Shown here in pieces: positions 39,660-47,934 of a stretch of 64,000 bases of DNA. The notes under the pieces are model-generated. The model saw only the letters and a program-made list of their open reading frames with translations. It did not search any database and was not told the origin of the DNA. Source of the DNA: Archangium lipolyticum (GTDB lineage: Bacteria > Myxococcota > Myxococcia > Myxococcales > Myxococcaceae); contig NZ_JANKBZ010000021.1 of assembly GCF_024623785.1 (NCBI RefSeq), positions 62,001 through 126,000 of the forward strand. The letters are read 5' to 3'. Both the position numbers and the translations under genes were made by a program. Every line of letters begins with the position of its first letter. The first letter of the stretch is position 1.

Positions 39660-40517
39660 TCACCGGACGCGGATGAACGAGGCGGGCACGGCCTGCGCGG
39701 TGCCATCCGCCGCCAGCCCCACCTGCGCGAAGAGCGCCGGACATTCGGGGTCGGTCGTGGACGACATGCAGCCGGTGACGAAGTCCGTCTTGTGATCGAT
39801 GGCGCGGTCGAGGTCCGTGTCGGCGAAGAGGGCCGCTAGGTCGAGCACCACCTGGTTGTGCTCGGGATGGAAGCCGCTCAGGGCCACCGTCGCCTGATTG
39901 GAGGCGGCGCAGCTGTAGCCTTCGGCCGTGTTGCCCGTGCAGCCGGACGCACCCAGGTGGAAGGAGAACTCGGGGTTCTTGCCCGTGCTCACGTCCAGGT
40001 GCAGGAACTTGTAGCCGCCCGTCCAGCCCCACGACATGCCCATGTTGTTGAGCGGGGGGGGCGCCGTGGTGGTGTTCAGGTGGTTCAGTTCCTCGGGCAC
40101 CCCCACCTTGAACTCCAGGCCGGTGTAGTCCTCGAAGTCCGGAGCATGGCCCACCACCTCGAAGCGCGTCGCGGGGGTGCCGGTCTCACAGGTGCCCGTG
40201 CGATCCTCGAAGTCGAGCATCGCGATGGCCTTGTGTTGCCACGTCCCGTCCTGGTCCAACGCGAGCGCGTGCTTCTCCCCATTGGCACGCACGAGCGTGA
40301 TGTCCCTCACGAACAGCTTGAAGTCCATGAGCCTCACCGTGGTGCCCGTCTTCCCGATGCCCGGGTAGCTCGCGTCGCAGCGCAGCGCCTGCTCGCCCAC
40401 CTGGGGGCTGAACCTCACGGAGAACTTCTTCCCGGCGGATTCGCCTCCACAGGCCTGGAGGAGCGCGAGCATGGGAAGCATCAGGACCGCGGGGAGGGAC
40501 TTCTTCAGGACCTTCAT
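39660..40517 (-). CDS. MbnP-type copper-binding four-Cys lipoprotein
   Basis: 285 residues. Start MKVLKKSLPAVLMLPMLALL, lipobox LLQAC (Cys23). The four-Cys motif protein family is recognised by conserved stretches: VRLMDFKLFVRDITLV, FEDYTGLEFKVGVPEELNHLN, GMSWGWTGGYKFLHLD, and paired Cys at 47, 110, 193 and 203 (plus 250 and 259). Trp163/Trp165 in SWGWTGG lie in the region where the MbnH-modified Trp resides in studied homologues. It is upstream of mbnH with nine bases between. The upstream 236 bases hold a short AT palindrome (GGATATATCC at 40620-40629) that could include a -10 box. Role in copper handling is from the family. Confidence 0.85.
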   Translation of the reverse strand: MKVLKKSLPAVLMLPMLALLQACGGESAGKKFSVRFSPQVGEQALRCDASYPGIGKTGTTVRLMDFKLFVRDITLVRANGEKHALALDQDGTWQHKAIAMLDFEDRTGTCETGTPATRFEVVGHAPDFEDYTGLEFKVGVPEELNHLNTTTAPPPLNNMGMSWGWTGGYKFLHLDVSTGKNPEFSFHLGASGCTGNTAEGYSCAASNQATVALSGFHPEHNQVVLDLAALFADTDLDRAIDHKTDFVTGCMSSTTDPECPALFAQVGLAADGTAQAVPASFIRVR

Positions 40518-40753
40518 CGTGCACCTCGGGAACGTGCTGGAGGTCTCCAGCTCCGGAAGTGCCGTCAGCGATAGCAGGGGAGGCGCCCCCCTCCCGTGCG
40601 GCATGGTGTCGCATCAGTGGGATATATCCTACATGTTGGACGTTCCTACTCCCGGTCCATCGGGCTTCCCTCGGGGAAGTCGCCTGCTTCCGGGAGCTTG
40701 GACGCGCTTCTGTCACCCCATGCACGTTTCCCTGGTGGGATTGGCGCTCTAAG

Positions 40754-42772
40754 ATGCCGGGCCGCATGGCCCCTTCCCGCCGCCCGTCCCGCAAGCCCGC
40801 TGAGCCGTCCGAGCAGTCCGGTTCGGATCAGCAGAACACCCGTATCAAGGCCGCCAGCGCGGTCCGCCGCGGCGCTCCCCGCGAGGAGGAGGAGTACGCC
40901 GCCGAGGAGGAGAGCTACGAGGACGACGAGCGCTCCTACGACGAGCCGAACACCGCCGAGGAGTCGCTGCCCTCCCTGGACGAGGAGGACGACAACCCGG
41001 ACGCCACGCGCGCCGGTCCGCCCCTGACGCTGGAAATCATCGAGGGCCCGGATCGCGGCCAGCGCAAGCGTTTCAAGACTGTGCGCATGGTCATCGGGCG
41101 CGGGCAGGATTGCGACCTCACGCTCACCGACCAGTCCGTGTCGCGCCGCCACGTGGAGCTGGTGTTCGGCGAGGGCGGCGTGCTGATGCGCGACCTGGGG
41201 AGCGGCAACGGCACCAAGGTGAACGACGAGCGCGTGGACGAGCGCAAGCTGGTCCACGAGGACGTCGTCGGCCTGGGCCGGACGAAGATCCGTCTCATCG
41301 ACCAGCAGGAGCTCATCAAGCGGATGCGCGCCGCCGAGGAGGAGGAGGAGCGCAAGAAGAAGGAGGCCGCCGAGCTCAAGGCCCGCCAGAAGGAGGAGGC
41401 CGCGAAGAAGGCCGCCGAGGGTGCGCCGGCCGGGGGCGAGGCCAATGCCGAGGGGGGCGAGCCGCAGGGCAACGGCGAGGAGAACAAGAAGACACAGGTC
41501 CGCTCCGTCCATGACATTCCGCGCCGCAATGCTCCCAAGCGCCGCATGGGGCTCATGGTGGCGGGCGCGCTGGTGCTCCTCATCGCGCTCCTCGGCGGCG
41601 GTGTCCTCTTCCTCAAGCGGGGCCCTCCGCCCCCGCCGCCTCCCAATCCCAAGGAGGTGCAGGCCCGGTCGCTGATGGATGACGCGCGCAAGGCCTTCCG
41701 CGCCGGCAACTACGAGGAGGCGGTGAAGCTGGCCGAGGAGGCCGAGTCCCTCTTCCCGGGCATCGACGCGGAGGGCTTCCTCCCGATCGCGCGCGCGGAG
41801 CTGGCCATCGTGCGGGCCTTCGCCCAGGTGCGCGCGCTGATGGACGAGAACAAGTTCGACGAGGCGCGCGAGCTGCTGGAGCAGACGCCGCACGGCACCG
41901 CGCAGCTCACCGAGGAGATGCGGGAGACGCTCGAGGCCGAGCTGGAGACGCGCGAGCTCGAGTACCTGGTGCAGCAGGTGGAGGCGGCGCTGGAGGCCCG
42001 GGACGTGGAAGGGGCCCGGGCGCTCATCCAGCGGCTGCCCATGGAGCAGCAGCCGCTCTACCTCGGGAAGCTGGCCGAGCTGGAGAAGCTGCTCGCCCAG
42101 GAAGCCGCGGACGCGCTGGCCAGGGACAAGGCGGCCAGGGCCGCCGCCGCCCGGCGGGCCAAGGAGCAGCGCGAGGCCTTCATCGCCGCCGCCTTCGGCG
42201 TGGTGGAGACGCGCTTCAACGCGAGCGACTTCCCCCGCGCGGTGCTCGAGTGCGACCGGGTCATCGACGCCAACCCCGGTGACAAGGAGATCATCGAGCG
42301 GGCGAAGCTGCTCAAGAAGCTCATCCCCCAGTTCGCGCGTGTCTACCAGGACGCCCAGCGCAAGGTGCAGCAGAACGCGCTGGAGTCCGCGGCGCGTCCG
42401 CTGCGCTCGTCGGCGGAGCTGTACCGGCAGATCGGCCTCAAGGGCCCCTTCGGCGATACCATCAACGGCCAGCTCGCCGGCGCGTCGGTCGTCGCGGGCA
42501 AGGCCGCGCTCGCGCGCAACGACCTGGCCAACGCCGCCAGCTTCTTCAACGAGGCCCTGCGCCTGCGCCCGGACGACCCCAAGGCCCAGGAGGGGTTGGC
42601 CTCCATCCAGGGCAAGCTGGAGGACCTGTTCAAGCAGGCCTACTTCCAGCGGGACAGGGATCCGGAGGGCTCGGCGCGGAAGTTCCGGCTGATCGTCCAG
42701 CTGGCCGCCGAGGGGTCCGAGCTCAAGACCAGGGCGCAGACGCAACTCGAGGCGCTCGAACAGCAGCCGTGA
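40754..42772 (+). CDS. FHA-domain and TPR protein with one membrane segment
   Basis: 672 residues. Acidic, disordered N-terminus (~15-90; EEEEYAAEEESYEDDE), FHA domain ~97-170 with canonical GRGQDCDLTL, SRRHVELVF and NGTKVN. A charged coiled-coil linker (~190-245), transmembrane segment ~277-296 (LMVAGALVLLIALLGGGVLFL), Pro run, then helical TPR repeats to the end (AFRAGNYEEAVKLAEEAES, ARNDLANAASFFNEALRLRPDD). The FHA part is cytoplasmic and reads phosphothreonine; the TPR part is likely periplasmic. A second ATG four codons later is possible. It heads an operon with two further genes. Confidence 0.8.
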   Translation: MPGRMAPSRRPSRKPAEPSEQSGSDQQNTRIKAASAVRRGAPREEEEYAAEEESYEDDERSYDEPNTAEESLPSLDEEDDNPDATRAGPPLTLEIIEGPDRGQRKRFKTVRMVIGRGQDCDLTLTDQSVSRRHVELVFGEGGVLMRDLGSGNGTKVNDERVDERKLVHEDVVGLGRTKIRLIDQQELIKRMRAAEEEEERKKKEAAELKARQKEEAAKKAAEGAPAGGEANAEGGEPQGNGEENKKTQVRSVHDIPRRNAPKRRMGLMVAGALVLLIALLGGGVLFLKRGPPPPPPPNPKEVQARSLMDDARKAFRAGNYEEAVKLAEEAESLFPGIDAEGFLPIARAELAIVRAFAQVRALMDENKFDEARELLEQTPHGTAQLTEEMRETLEAELETRELEYLVQQVEAALEARDVEGARALIQRLPMEQQPLYLGKLAELEKLLAQEAADALARDKAARAAAARRAKEQREAFIAAAFGVVETRFNASDFPRAVLECDRVIDANPGDKEIIERAKLLKKLIPQFARVYQDAQRKVQQNALESAARPLRSSAELYRQIGLKGPFGDTINGQLAGASVVAGKAALARNDLANAASFFNEALRLRPDDPKAQEGLASIQGKLEDLFKQAYFQRDRDPEGSARKFRLIVQLAAEGSELKTRAQTQLEALEQQP

Positions 42773-42813
42773 TGGGGTAGGGTCACCCCCCAACAGGTTC
42801 GTGGAGGAGTGGG

Positions 42814-44154
42814 ATGAACGAGTCATCTTTGCGGGAACTGGGGCTGGACCTCCTGGAGGACCGCCAGTTCGAACGGGCCCTCGCGGTGTTCGCCGAGGCG
42901 GTGCGCCGGGTTCCCGCGGATCACCGCTCGCGGATGATGGCCGCGCGGTGTCTGGTGGAGCTGGGAGAGCGCGAGCGGGCCGTCACGGTCTACCACGCGT
43001 GTGCCGAGGGGCTGCTGCGGCGTGACTACCTGCTGTCCGCGATGGCGGCCTGCAAGCTGGGCCTGGCCCTGGCCCCCCAGGAGAAGCGGCTGCGCGAGAC
43101 GCTGGTGCGGTTGCATGCCCGCGCGGCACGCAACGTGGCCAAACGCGCCTCGGTGCCCCCGCCGCTGCCCCCGGAGACGCTCTATGACGGCAAGGTGGAA
43201 ACGGACCTGATGGCCCTGTCCGGCGAGGAGCTGAGCGACCGCGCCATCGAGGTGCTCGCCGCGCCGGACCCGGGTGGCGCCGCCAACCCGAACGACCGGC
43301 CGCCCCTCCCGCTCTTCGCGGACCTGGAGCGCGACGCCTTCATCGAGCTCGTCATCCGCATGGGCTACCGCTCCGTCAAGCCCGAGGAGGCGGTGAGCAC
43401 CGAGGGGGGGACCCTGGACGGGCTCATCGTCATCGTCGCCGGCAAGGCGGAGGTGACGCGGCGGGTGGAGGGCGAGGACCGGACGCTGGGCTTCCTCGGA
43501 GGCGGCTCCATCTTCGGAGAGCTGTCGCTGCTCACCGGCGCTCCGCCGACGGCCACCGTCACCGCCGTGTCCGACATGGAGGTGTTCGAGATCCGCCGCG
43601 AGCACCTCAACGCGGTGGCCAAGAACTTCCCCTCGGTGCCGCAGGTGCTGGCCACCTTCGCGCAGAAGCGCATGGAGCGGAACCTGACGGCCACCTCGCC
43701 GCTCTTCCAGCCCATGCCCGAGTCCGAGCGCGACGCGCTCCTGCAGCGCTTCGCGTTCCGCTCGCTGCAACCCGGCGAGAAGGTGCTCATCGAGGGCGAG
43801 CACTCCTCGGGCCTCTTCCTGGTCCTGGCGGGCGAGCTGGTGGTGCAGAAGGATGATCCGGCCGGCGGCACCGTGCGCCTGGGCGTGCTGCGCGAGGGCG
43901 AGGTGGCTGGGGAGATCTCCCTGCTCACCGGCCTGCGCGCCACGGCCACCGTGGTGTCGCTGCGCAAGACGGCGACGGCCTACCTGGAGCGCGCCTCCTT
44001 CCACGAGCTGGTGAAGACGTACCCGCACATCAAGAAGTACCTGGAGCAGCTCTCGGATCGTCGGCTGAAGCAGATTGGCGAGGCGCTGCGGCCCTCGGAG
44101 ATCATCGACGCGGACGAGTTGTTGATGGAGAGCGAAGGCGCGGGGCCGGCCTGA
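42814..44154 (+). CDS. TPR and double cyclic-nucleotide-binding-fold protein
   Basis: 446 residues, no signal peptide. N-terminal TPR ~1-100 (DRQFERALAVFAEAVRRVPADH). Two CNB folds: ~165-280 (DGLIVIVAGKAEV, GSIFGELSLLTGAPPTATV) and ~290-410 (SGLFLVLAGELVV, GEVAGEISLLTGLRATATV). The phosphate-binding cassette normally ends with Arg-x-Ala-x-Val-like sequence; both copies have Pro or Ala at that Arg position, so cAMP or cGMP binding is doubtful. It has a GGAGGAG site nine bases before the start. No catalytic domain is attached. It lies 41 bases after the FHA gene. Confidence 0.8.
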   Translation: MNESSLRELGLDLLEDRQFERALAVFAEAVRRVPADHRSRMMAARCLVELGERERAVTVYHACAEGLLRRDYLLSAMAACKLGLALAPQEKRLRETLVRLHARAARNVAKRASVPPPLPPETLYDGKVETDLMALSGEELSDRAIEVLAAPDPGGAANPNDRPPLPLFADLERDAFIELVIRMGYRSVKPEEAVSTEGGTLDGLIVIVAGKAEVTRRVEGEDRTLGFLGGGSIFGELSLLTGAPPTATVTAVSDMEVFEIRREHLNAVAKNFPSVPQVLATFAQKRMERNLTATSPLFQPMPESERDALLQRFAFRSLQPGEKVLIEGEHSSGLFLVLAGELVVQKDDPAGGTVRLGVLREGEVAGEISLLTGLRATATVVSLRKTATAYLERASFHELVKTYPHIKKYLEQLSDRRLKQIGEALRPSEIIDADELLMESEGAGPA

Positions 44155-44167
44155 GGCCTGGGAGCGG

Positions 44168-44662
44168 ATGATGACGCTGTCGAGAGGGCACGTACTGGGG
44201 CTGGTGCTGGCGCTGCTGGCCGCGGGGGCGGTGCTGGCCCTGTGGCCCCAGGCGGAGCCCGGGGTGAAGGAGGCCATCACGCGCAAGGTGGTGCAGATGA
44301 CGGCCGCCGCCGAGCGCAAGGACATGGCCGAGCTGATGGAGGGCGTCTCCGACAGCTTCCGCTCGGGCGAGGGGTGGAACAAGCAGCAGCTCAAGGGCGT
44401 GCTGCTGGGCCAGGTGCTGCGGGGCACCTGGGTCCGCGTCTTCGTGCGCGACCTGCATGTCACCGAGGTGAATCCCACGCGCGGTGACGTGCAGGTGAAG
44501 ATCATCTTCGGCCGCTCGGAGGCCGAGCAGCTCGAGCAGCTCGCCCAGGACAGCGTGCTGAGCGCCTACCTCATCGAGGGCACCTTCGAGAAGCAGGAGG
44601 ACGGCGAGTGGCGGGTGGTGCAGGCGAAGCACCGCTCGCTGAGCCCCACCGAGCTCTTCTGA
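44168..44662 (+). CDS. Exported or membrane-anchored NTF2-like protein
   Basis: 164 residues; a second ATG at 44171 is better spaced from GGAG. N-terminal hydrophobic helix (GHVLGLVLALLAAGAVLAL) serves as anchor or signal. The domain after it has the cystatin/NTF2-like order, helix AITRKVVQMTAAAERKDMAELMEGVSD then sheet (VRVFVRDLHVTEVNPTRGDV, VKIIFG, EKQEDGEWRVVQAKH). No catalytic site is recognisable. Third gene of the FHA-TPR unit. Ends four bases from the convergent TPR gene. Confidence 0.68.
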   Translation: MMTLSRGHVLGLVLALLAAGAVLALWPQAEPGVKEAITRKVVQMTAAAERKDMAELMEGVSDSFRSGEGWNKQQLKGVLLGQVLRGTWVRVFVRDLHVTEVNPTRGDVQVKIIFGRSEAEQLEQLAQDSVLSAYLIEGTFEKQEDGEWRVVQAKHRSLSPTELF

Positions 44663-44666
44663 GTCT

Positions 44667-46262
44667 CTACTGGAGCAGCGCCTCGGCCTCGGTCCTCCAG
44701 GCCTTGGCGATGCTGGACTGGCCCGCGGCCACCAGGCGCTGCTCCACGTTCGAGACCTTCTCCTTCAGCGTCTCCCGGGGCATGCCCTGGAGCCGGAAGC
44801 GGCTCATCCCGAGGAAGTAGCTCTGGCAGCCGTTGGCGAACTCGCCCTTGGCGAAGAGCAGGTCTCCCAGCGCCTCGTAGGCCTCGGGCATGCTGCCCAT
44901 GCCGTTCTCCGGTGCCACCTCCACCAGCAGCGGCCGGGCGGCGTCGTAGTCCTTGCGCGCCATCAGCAGCGACGCCTTCGCGTACTGCGCGCGCGCCATG
45001 CTCACGCCCTTGGCCGCCAGGGCCCGGTCATACGCCGCCATCGCGTCGTCCGCGCGCGCCAGCGCCTCCAGCACGCGGCCTCGCGCCAGCCAGTACCGGT
45101 CGTCCCGCTCCAGCGCCGCCACCGTCTTGCCCTCGGGGGCCGGCACCTGGACGTCGCGGAAGACGGCCTCGTAGCCATCCAGCAGCGCCAGCGCGCCCTC
45201 GCCATCCCCCGCCTGTTGCAGCGCCGGAGCACCGTCCAGATAGAGGAGGGGGGCCGTCCGCCGCTTCGCCACCGCCTCCTGGAAGGCCGCGCGGGCCCCC
45301 GGATCCTTGTTCAGCGCCAGCGCCCGCGCGCGGATGAAGAGGGCATGGTGCTCGTCCGGTGACGTGGCGAGCGCCTCCTCCGCGTCCTTCCGGGCCTCGT
45401 CCGTGCGTCCCTCCGCCAGCGCGAGCGCCGCCCGCACCGTGCTCGCGCGGGCCTTCAGCGCCGGGGTGAGCTCGGCCTCGCGGGCCTTCATGTCGGACAC
45501 CGTCTTCGCCGCCTCGTCCCGTCCCTCGCCCTGGTACAGCCGCGCGAGCGCCAGCGACAGCCGGGCGCGCAGGTGGTCCGGGTTGGCCGCCGTGGCCTTC
45601 TTCAGCGCCTCGGCGGCCTGGGCGTACATGCCCTCGTCGAGCAGGGCCTCGCCGTGGGCCACCGGGTAGCGCGGCTCCCGCCACGCCGTCTCGCTGGCCC
45701 GCGAGAAGGCCTGCCTCGCGTCCGACAGCCGCCCGCGCGCCAGCAACGTCTGGGCCTCGGCCAGCGCCAGCTTGGGGCTCTTGGCGCCCTGCGTCTTCAA
45801 TTCCTCCAGGTACTTCTCCGCCTCCGCGGCCTTGCCCTCGGCCACCAGCACCATCGCCCGCGCGCCGTAACGCTCACCCGAGCGCGAGTCCAACGCCTCG
45901 GCGCGGGCCAGGTGCTCGCGGGCCCGGGCCTCCGCCTCGGGCTGGCGGTGCTCCAACCACAGCCGGGTGTTCACCTCGGCCGCCAGCGCCTGGGCGTCCC
46001 GCGCCTCCCCGTCCAGTTGGAAGAGGGCGTCCAGCTCCGTCAGGGCCTTGCTCAGGTCCGCCGGGTTGTCGCGCTGGGCCAGCGTCCGCGCCGCCTTCAT
46101 CCGCGCCTCCACCTGCTGCCGCACCGAGCCCCGGTGCACCACGTACGTCACCGCGCCCGCCAGCAGCACCGCCACCACTCCCACCTGAAGGAGGGCGCTC
46201 GGGAGACTCTCCCGCCTCCGCCAGTCCCTCTGTCCGCCGTGGTTTCCGTCGGTCGCGGCCAT
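44667..46262 (-). CDS. Membrane-anchored TPR protein
   Basis: 531 residues. Cytoplasmic N-terminus of ~22 residues, transmembrane helix ~24-42 (LLQVGVVAVLLAGAVTYVV), then TPR-type repeats through nearly the whole length (LTELDALFQLDGEARDAQAL, EAEKYLEELKTQGAKSPKL, AQAAEALKKATAANPDHLRA, LARADDAMAAYDRALAAKG, LFAKGEFANGCQSYFLG). Scaffold or assembly function is typical; partners unknown. The divergent spacer to the homoserine kinase holds GTTTCA/TGAAAC arms 12 bases apart near 46295-46318. Confidence 0.75.
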   Translation of the reverse strand: MAATDGNHGGQRDWRRRESLPSALLQVGVVAVLLAGAVTYVVHRGSVRQQVEARMKAARTLAQRDNPADLSKALTELDALFQLDGEARDAQALAAEVNTRLWLEHRQPEAEARAREHLARAEALDSRSGERYGARAMVLVAEGKAAEAEKYLEELKTQGAKSPKLALAEAQTLLARGRLSDARQAFSRASETAWREPRYPVAHGEALLDEGMYAQAAEALKKATAANPDHLRARLSLALARLYQGEGRDEAAKTVSDMKAREAELTPALKARASTVRAALALAEGRTDEARKDAEEALATSPDEHHALFIRARALALNKDPGARAAFQEAVAKRRTAPLLYLDGAPALQQAGDGEGALALLDGYEAVFRDVQVPAPEGKTVAALERDDRYWLARGRVLEALARADDAMAAYDRALAAKGVSMARAQYAKASLLMARKDYDAARPLLVEVAPENGMGSMPEAYEALGDLLFAKGEFANGCQSYFLGMSRFRLQGMPRETLKEKVSNVEQRLVAAGQSSIAKAWRTEAEALLQ

Positions 46263-46409
46263 GGAGGCGCCTCCAAAATGAAAATTGGAATGGTTTCAGC
46301 TGTTTAGGGATGAAACGATGGGGTCGTCCGTAGATAGGCACGGTGCCCTGGGGTGTCAACGCGGGGGGCCGGCCCGGCGCGGCGGAGTGTGCCGCGGGAG
46401 AACATCATC

Positions 46410-47381
46410 ATGGCGCTCTACACCTCTCTGGATGCGGCGGCCTTCGCCCGGCTCTCGGACGCCTACGGGTTGGGGACCGTGCACGAGTTCACGGGCATTC
46501 CCCAGGGCTCCATCAACTCCAACTTCCGGCTGGTGACGTCCTCGGGGCGCTACTTCGTGCGGCACACCACGGTGCGCTCGGCGGACGATCTGCGCTTCGA
46601 GGCGGATCTGCTCTCGCTGCTCAACGAGTCCCACTGCCCGGCGCCGCGGCTCGTCTCCACCCGCGAGGGCGCGCCCTTCCTGGAGCTGGAGGGGGGCCGG
46701 GTGTGCGTCTTCGCGTGGCTGGCGGGCGAGGAGCTCACGCGCGCGCGGCTCACCCCCGAGCACCTGGAGTCGCTGGGGATGGAGCTGGGCAAGCTGCACC
46801 GCGTCACCCTGTCCTTCGGGGGCTCGCGCACCAACCCGTACGGCCCGGAGGTGGTGAGCGGCTGGCTGGAGGGGCTGAAGCAGAACCCGGACGCGGAGCT
46901 GTCCTCCATCGCCAGCGAGCTGGAGGGCTACCTGGCGCGGGCCGAGTCGGAGCGCGGAGGGCTGGAGCCGCGCGGCGTCATCCACGCGGACCTCTTCATG
47001 GACAACGTGAAGTGGCTGGGGGACCGGGTGAGCGCGTTCTTCGACTTCGAGATGGCGTGCCGGGACGCGTACGTGCTGGACGTGGCCATCACCCTCAACG
47101 CGTGGTGCTTCGACAACGGGGCCTACCGGCCGGAGCTGTGCCGGGCGCTGCTGCGCGGCTACCAGGTGGAGCGCACGCTGCTGCCCGTGGAGCGGGAGCA
47201 CCTCTTCGGGCACGCGCTCTTCGGCTCGGTGCGCTACACCGCCAGCCGCATCCGCGACTTCCACCTGTCCGGGCTGCCGCCTGACAAATTGGCACCGAAG
47301 GACTTCCGCACCTACCTGGCCCGGGCCCGGGCCCTGGTGGGCATGGGGCCCGAGGGCCTGCGCGCGCTCGCCGGCGTGTGA
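46410..47381 (+). CDS. thrB: Homoserine kinase (aminoglycoside-phosphotransferase fold)
   Basis: 323 residues, the right size for the ThrB type II family. The kinase signature is the catalytic loop GVIHADLFMDNVKW (Asp) and the metal-binding FFDFEMACRDAYVLDVA. The N-lobe has GSINSNFRLVTSSGRYFVRHT with the ATP-facing Arg-rich strand. Phosphorylates homoserine in threonine biosynthesis. No thr operon neighbour (thrA, thrC) is present. The start MALYTSLDAAAFARL is chosen by family alignment. An alternative is a choline-kinase-like relative, but FTGIPQGSINSNF is characteristic of this family. Confidence 0.8.
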   Translation: MALYTSLDAAAFARLSDAYGLGTVHEFTGIPQGSINSNFRLVTSSGRYFVRHTTVRSADDLRFEADLLSLLNESHCPAPRLVSTREGAPFLELEGGRVCVFAWLAGEELTRARLTPEHLESLGMELGKLHRVTLSFGGSRTNPYGPEVVSGWLEGLKQNPDAELSSIASELEGYLARAESERGGLEPRGVIHADLFMDNVKWLGDRVSAFFDFEMACRDAYVLDVAITLNAWCFDNGAYRPELCRALLRGYQVERTLLPVEREHLFGHALFGSVRYTASRIRDFHLSGLPPDKLAPKDFRTYLARARALVGMGPEGLRALAGV

Positions 47382-47405
47382 GCGCGCGCCGCCCGTGTCA
47401 CCGGC

Positions 47406-47873
47406 TCAGAAACCGGAAACGATGCGCCACTGGCCGTCTTCCTTCTGGAAGACCATCTGCTCCAGCTCGGAGTCGCGCTGGGACTTCTCGATGAGCCCGG
47501 GCGCGCGCCAGCTGACGTTCCAGTAGTAGATGACGGTGGCCGCCCCATCGCTGCGCACGTTCACCGAGCGGATGTCGAGGTCCACCCGGGCCGACTCGAG
47601 CTGGGAGAAGAGGGCGGGGAGCGCCTGGGGCAGGTTGGCGTACGTCAGGTCGTCCTGGGGATCATCCGTACCGCCGTTGTCCCGGAAGGACGGGGAGACG
47701 AGCTGTTGGATGGCCTTGGCATCGCGCGCCTCGATGGCGGAGCGGTAGCGCTCCATCACGTCGAGAATGGCACGGGTGTCATTGGTGTCGGGGATCTGCG
47801 TGCCGGGGATGTTGCGCGGGGCGCAGGCCACGAGCAGCAGGAGGGCACAGGCGGGGAGCAGACGGGCGTTCAT
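47406..47873 (-). CDS. NTF2-like (SnoaL-type) lipoprotein
   Basis: 155 residues. Lipobox LLLLVAC (Cys17) after MNARLLPAC. NTF2-like cone: helix ILDVMERYRSAIEARDAKAIQQLVSPSF, then sheet DLDIRSVNVRSDGAATVIYYWNVSWRA and VFQKEDGQWRIVSGF. No active-site pattern is evident; it may bind a hydrophobic ligand, as inference. Converges with the homoserine kinase gene, 24 bases apart. Confidence 0.72.
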   Translation of the reverse strand: MNARLLPACALLLLVACAPRNIPGTQIPDTNDTRAILDVMERYRSAIEARDAKAIQQLVSPSFRDNGGTDDPQDDLTYANLPQALPALFSQLESARVDLDIRSVNVRSDGAATVIYYWNVSWRAPGLIEKSQRDSELEQMVFQKEDGQWRIVSGF

Positions 47874-47934
47874 GTTCGTGGAGTCTCCGTGAAGGGGCAA
47901 CCGCGCATGGAGATTTGCATTCCTCGTGCCGGGT

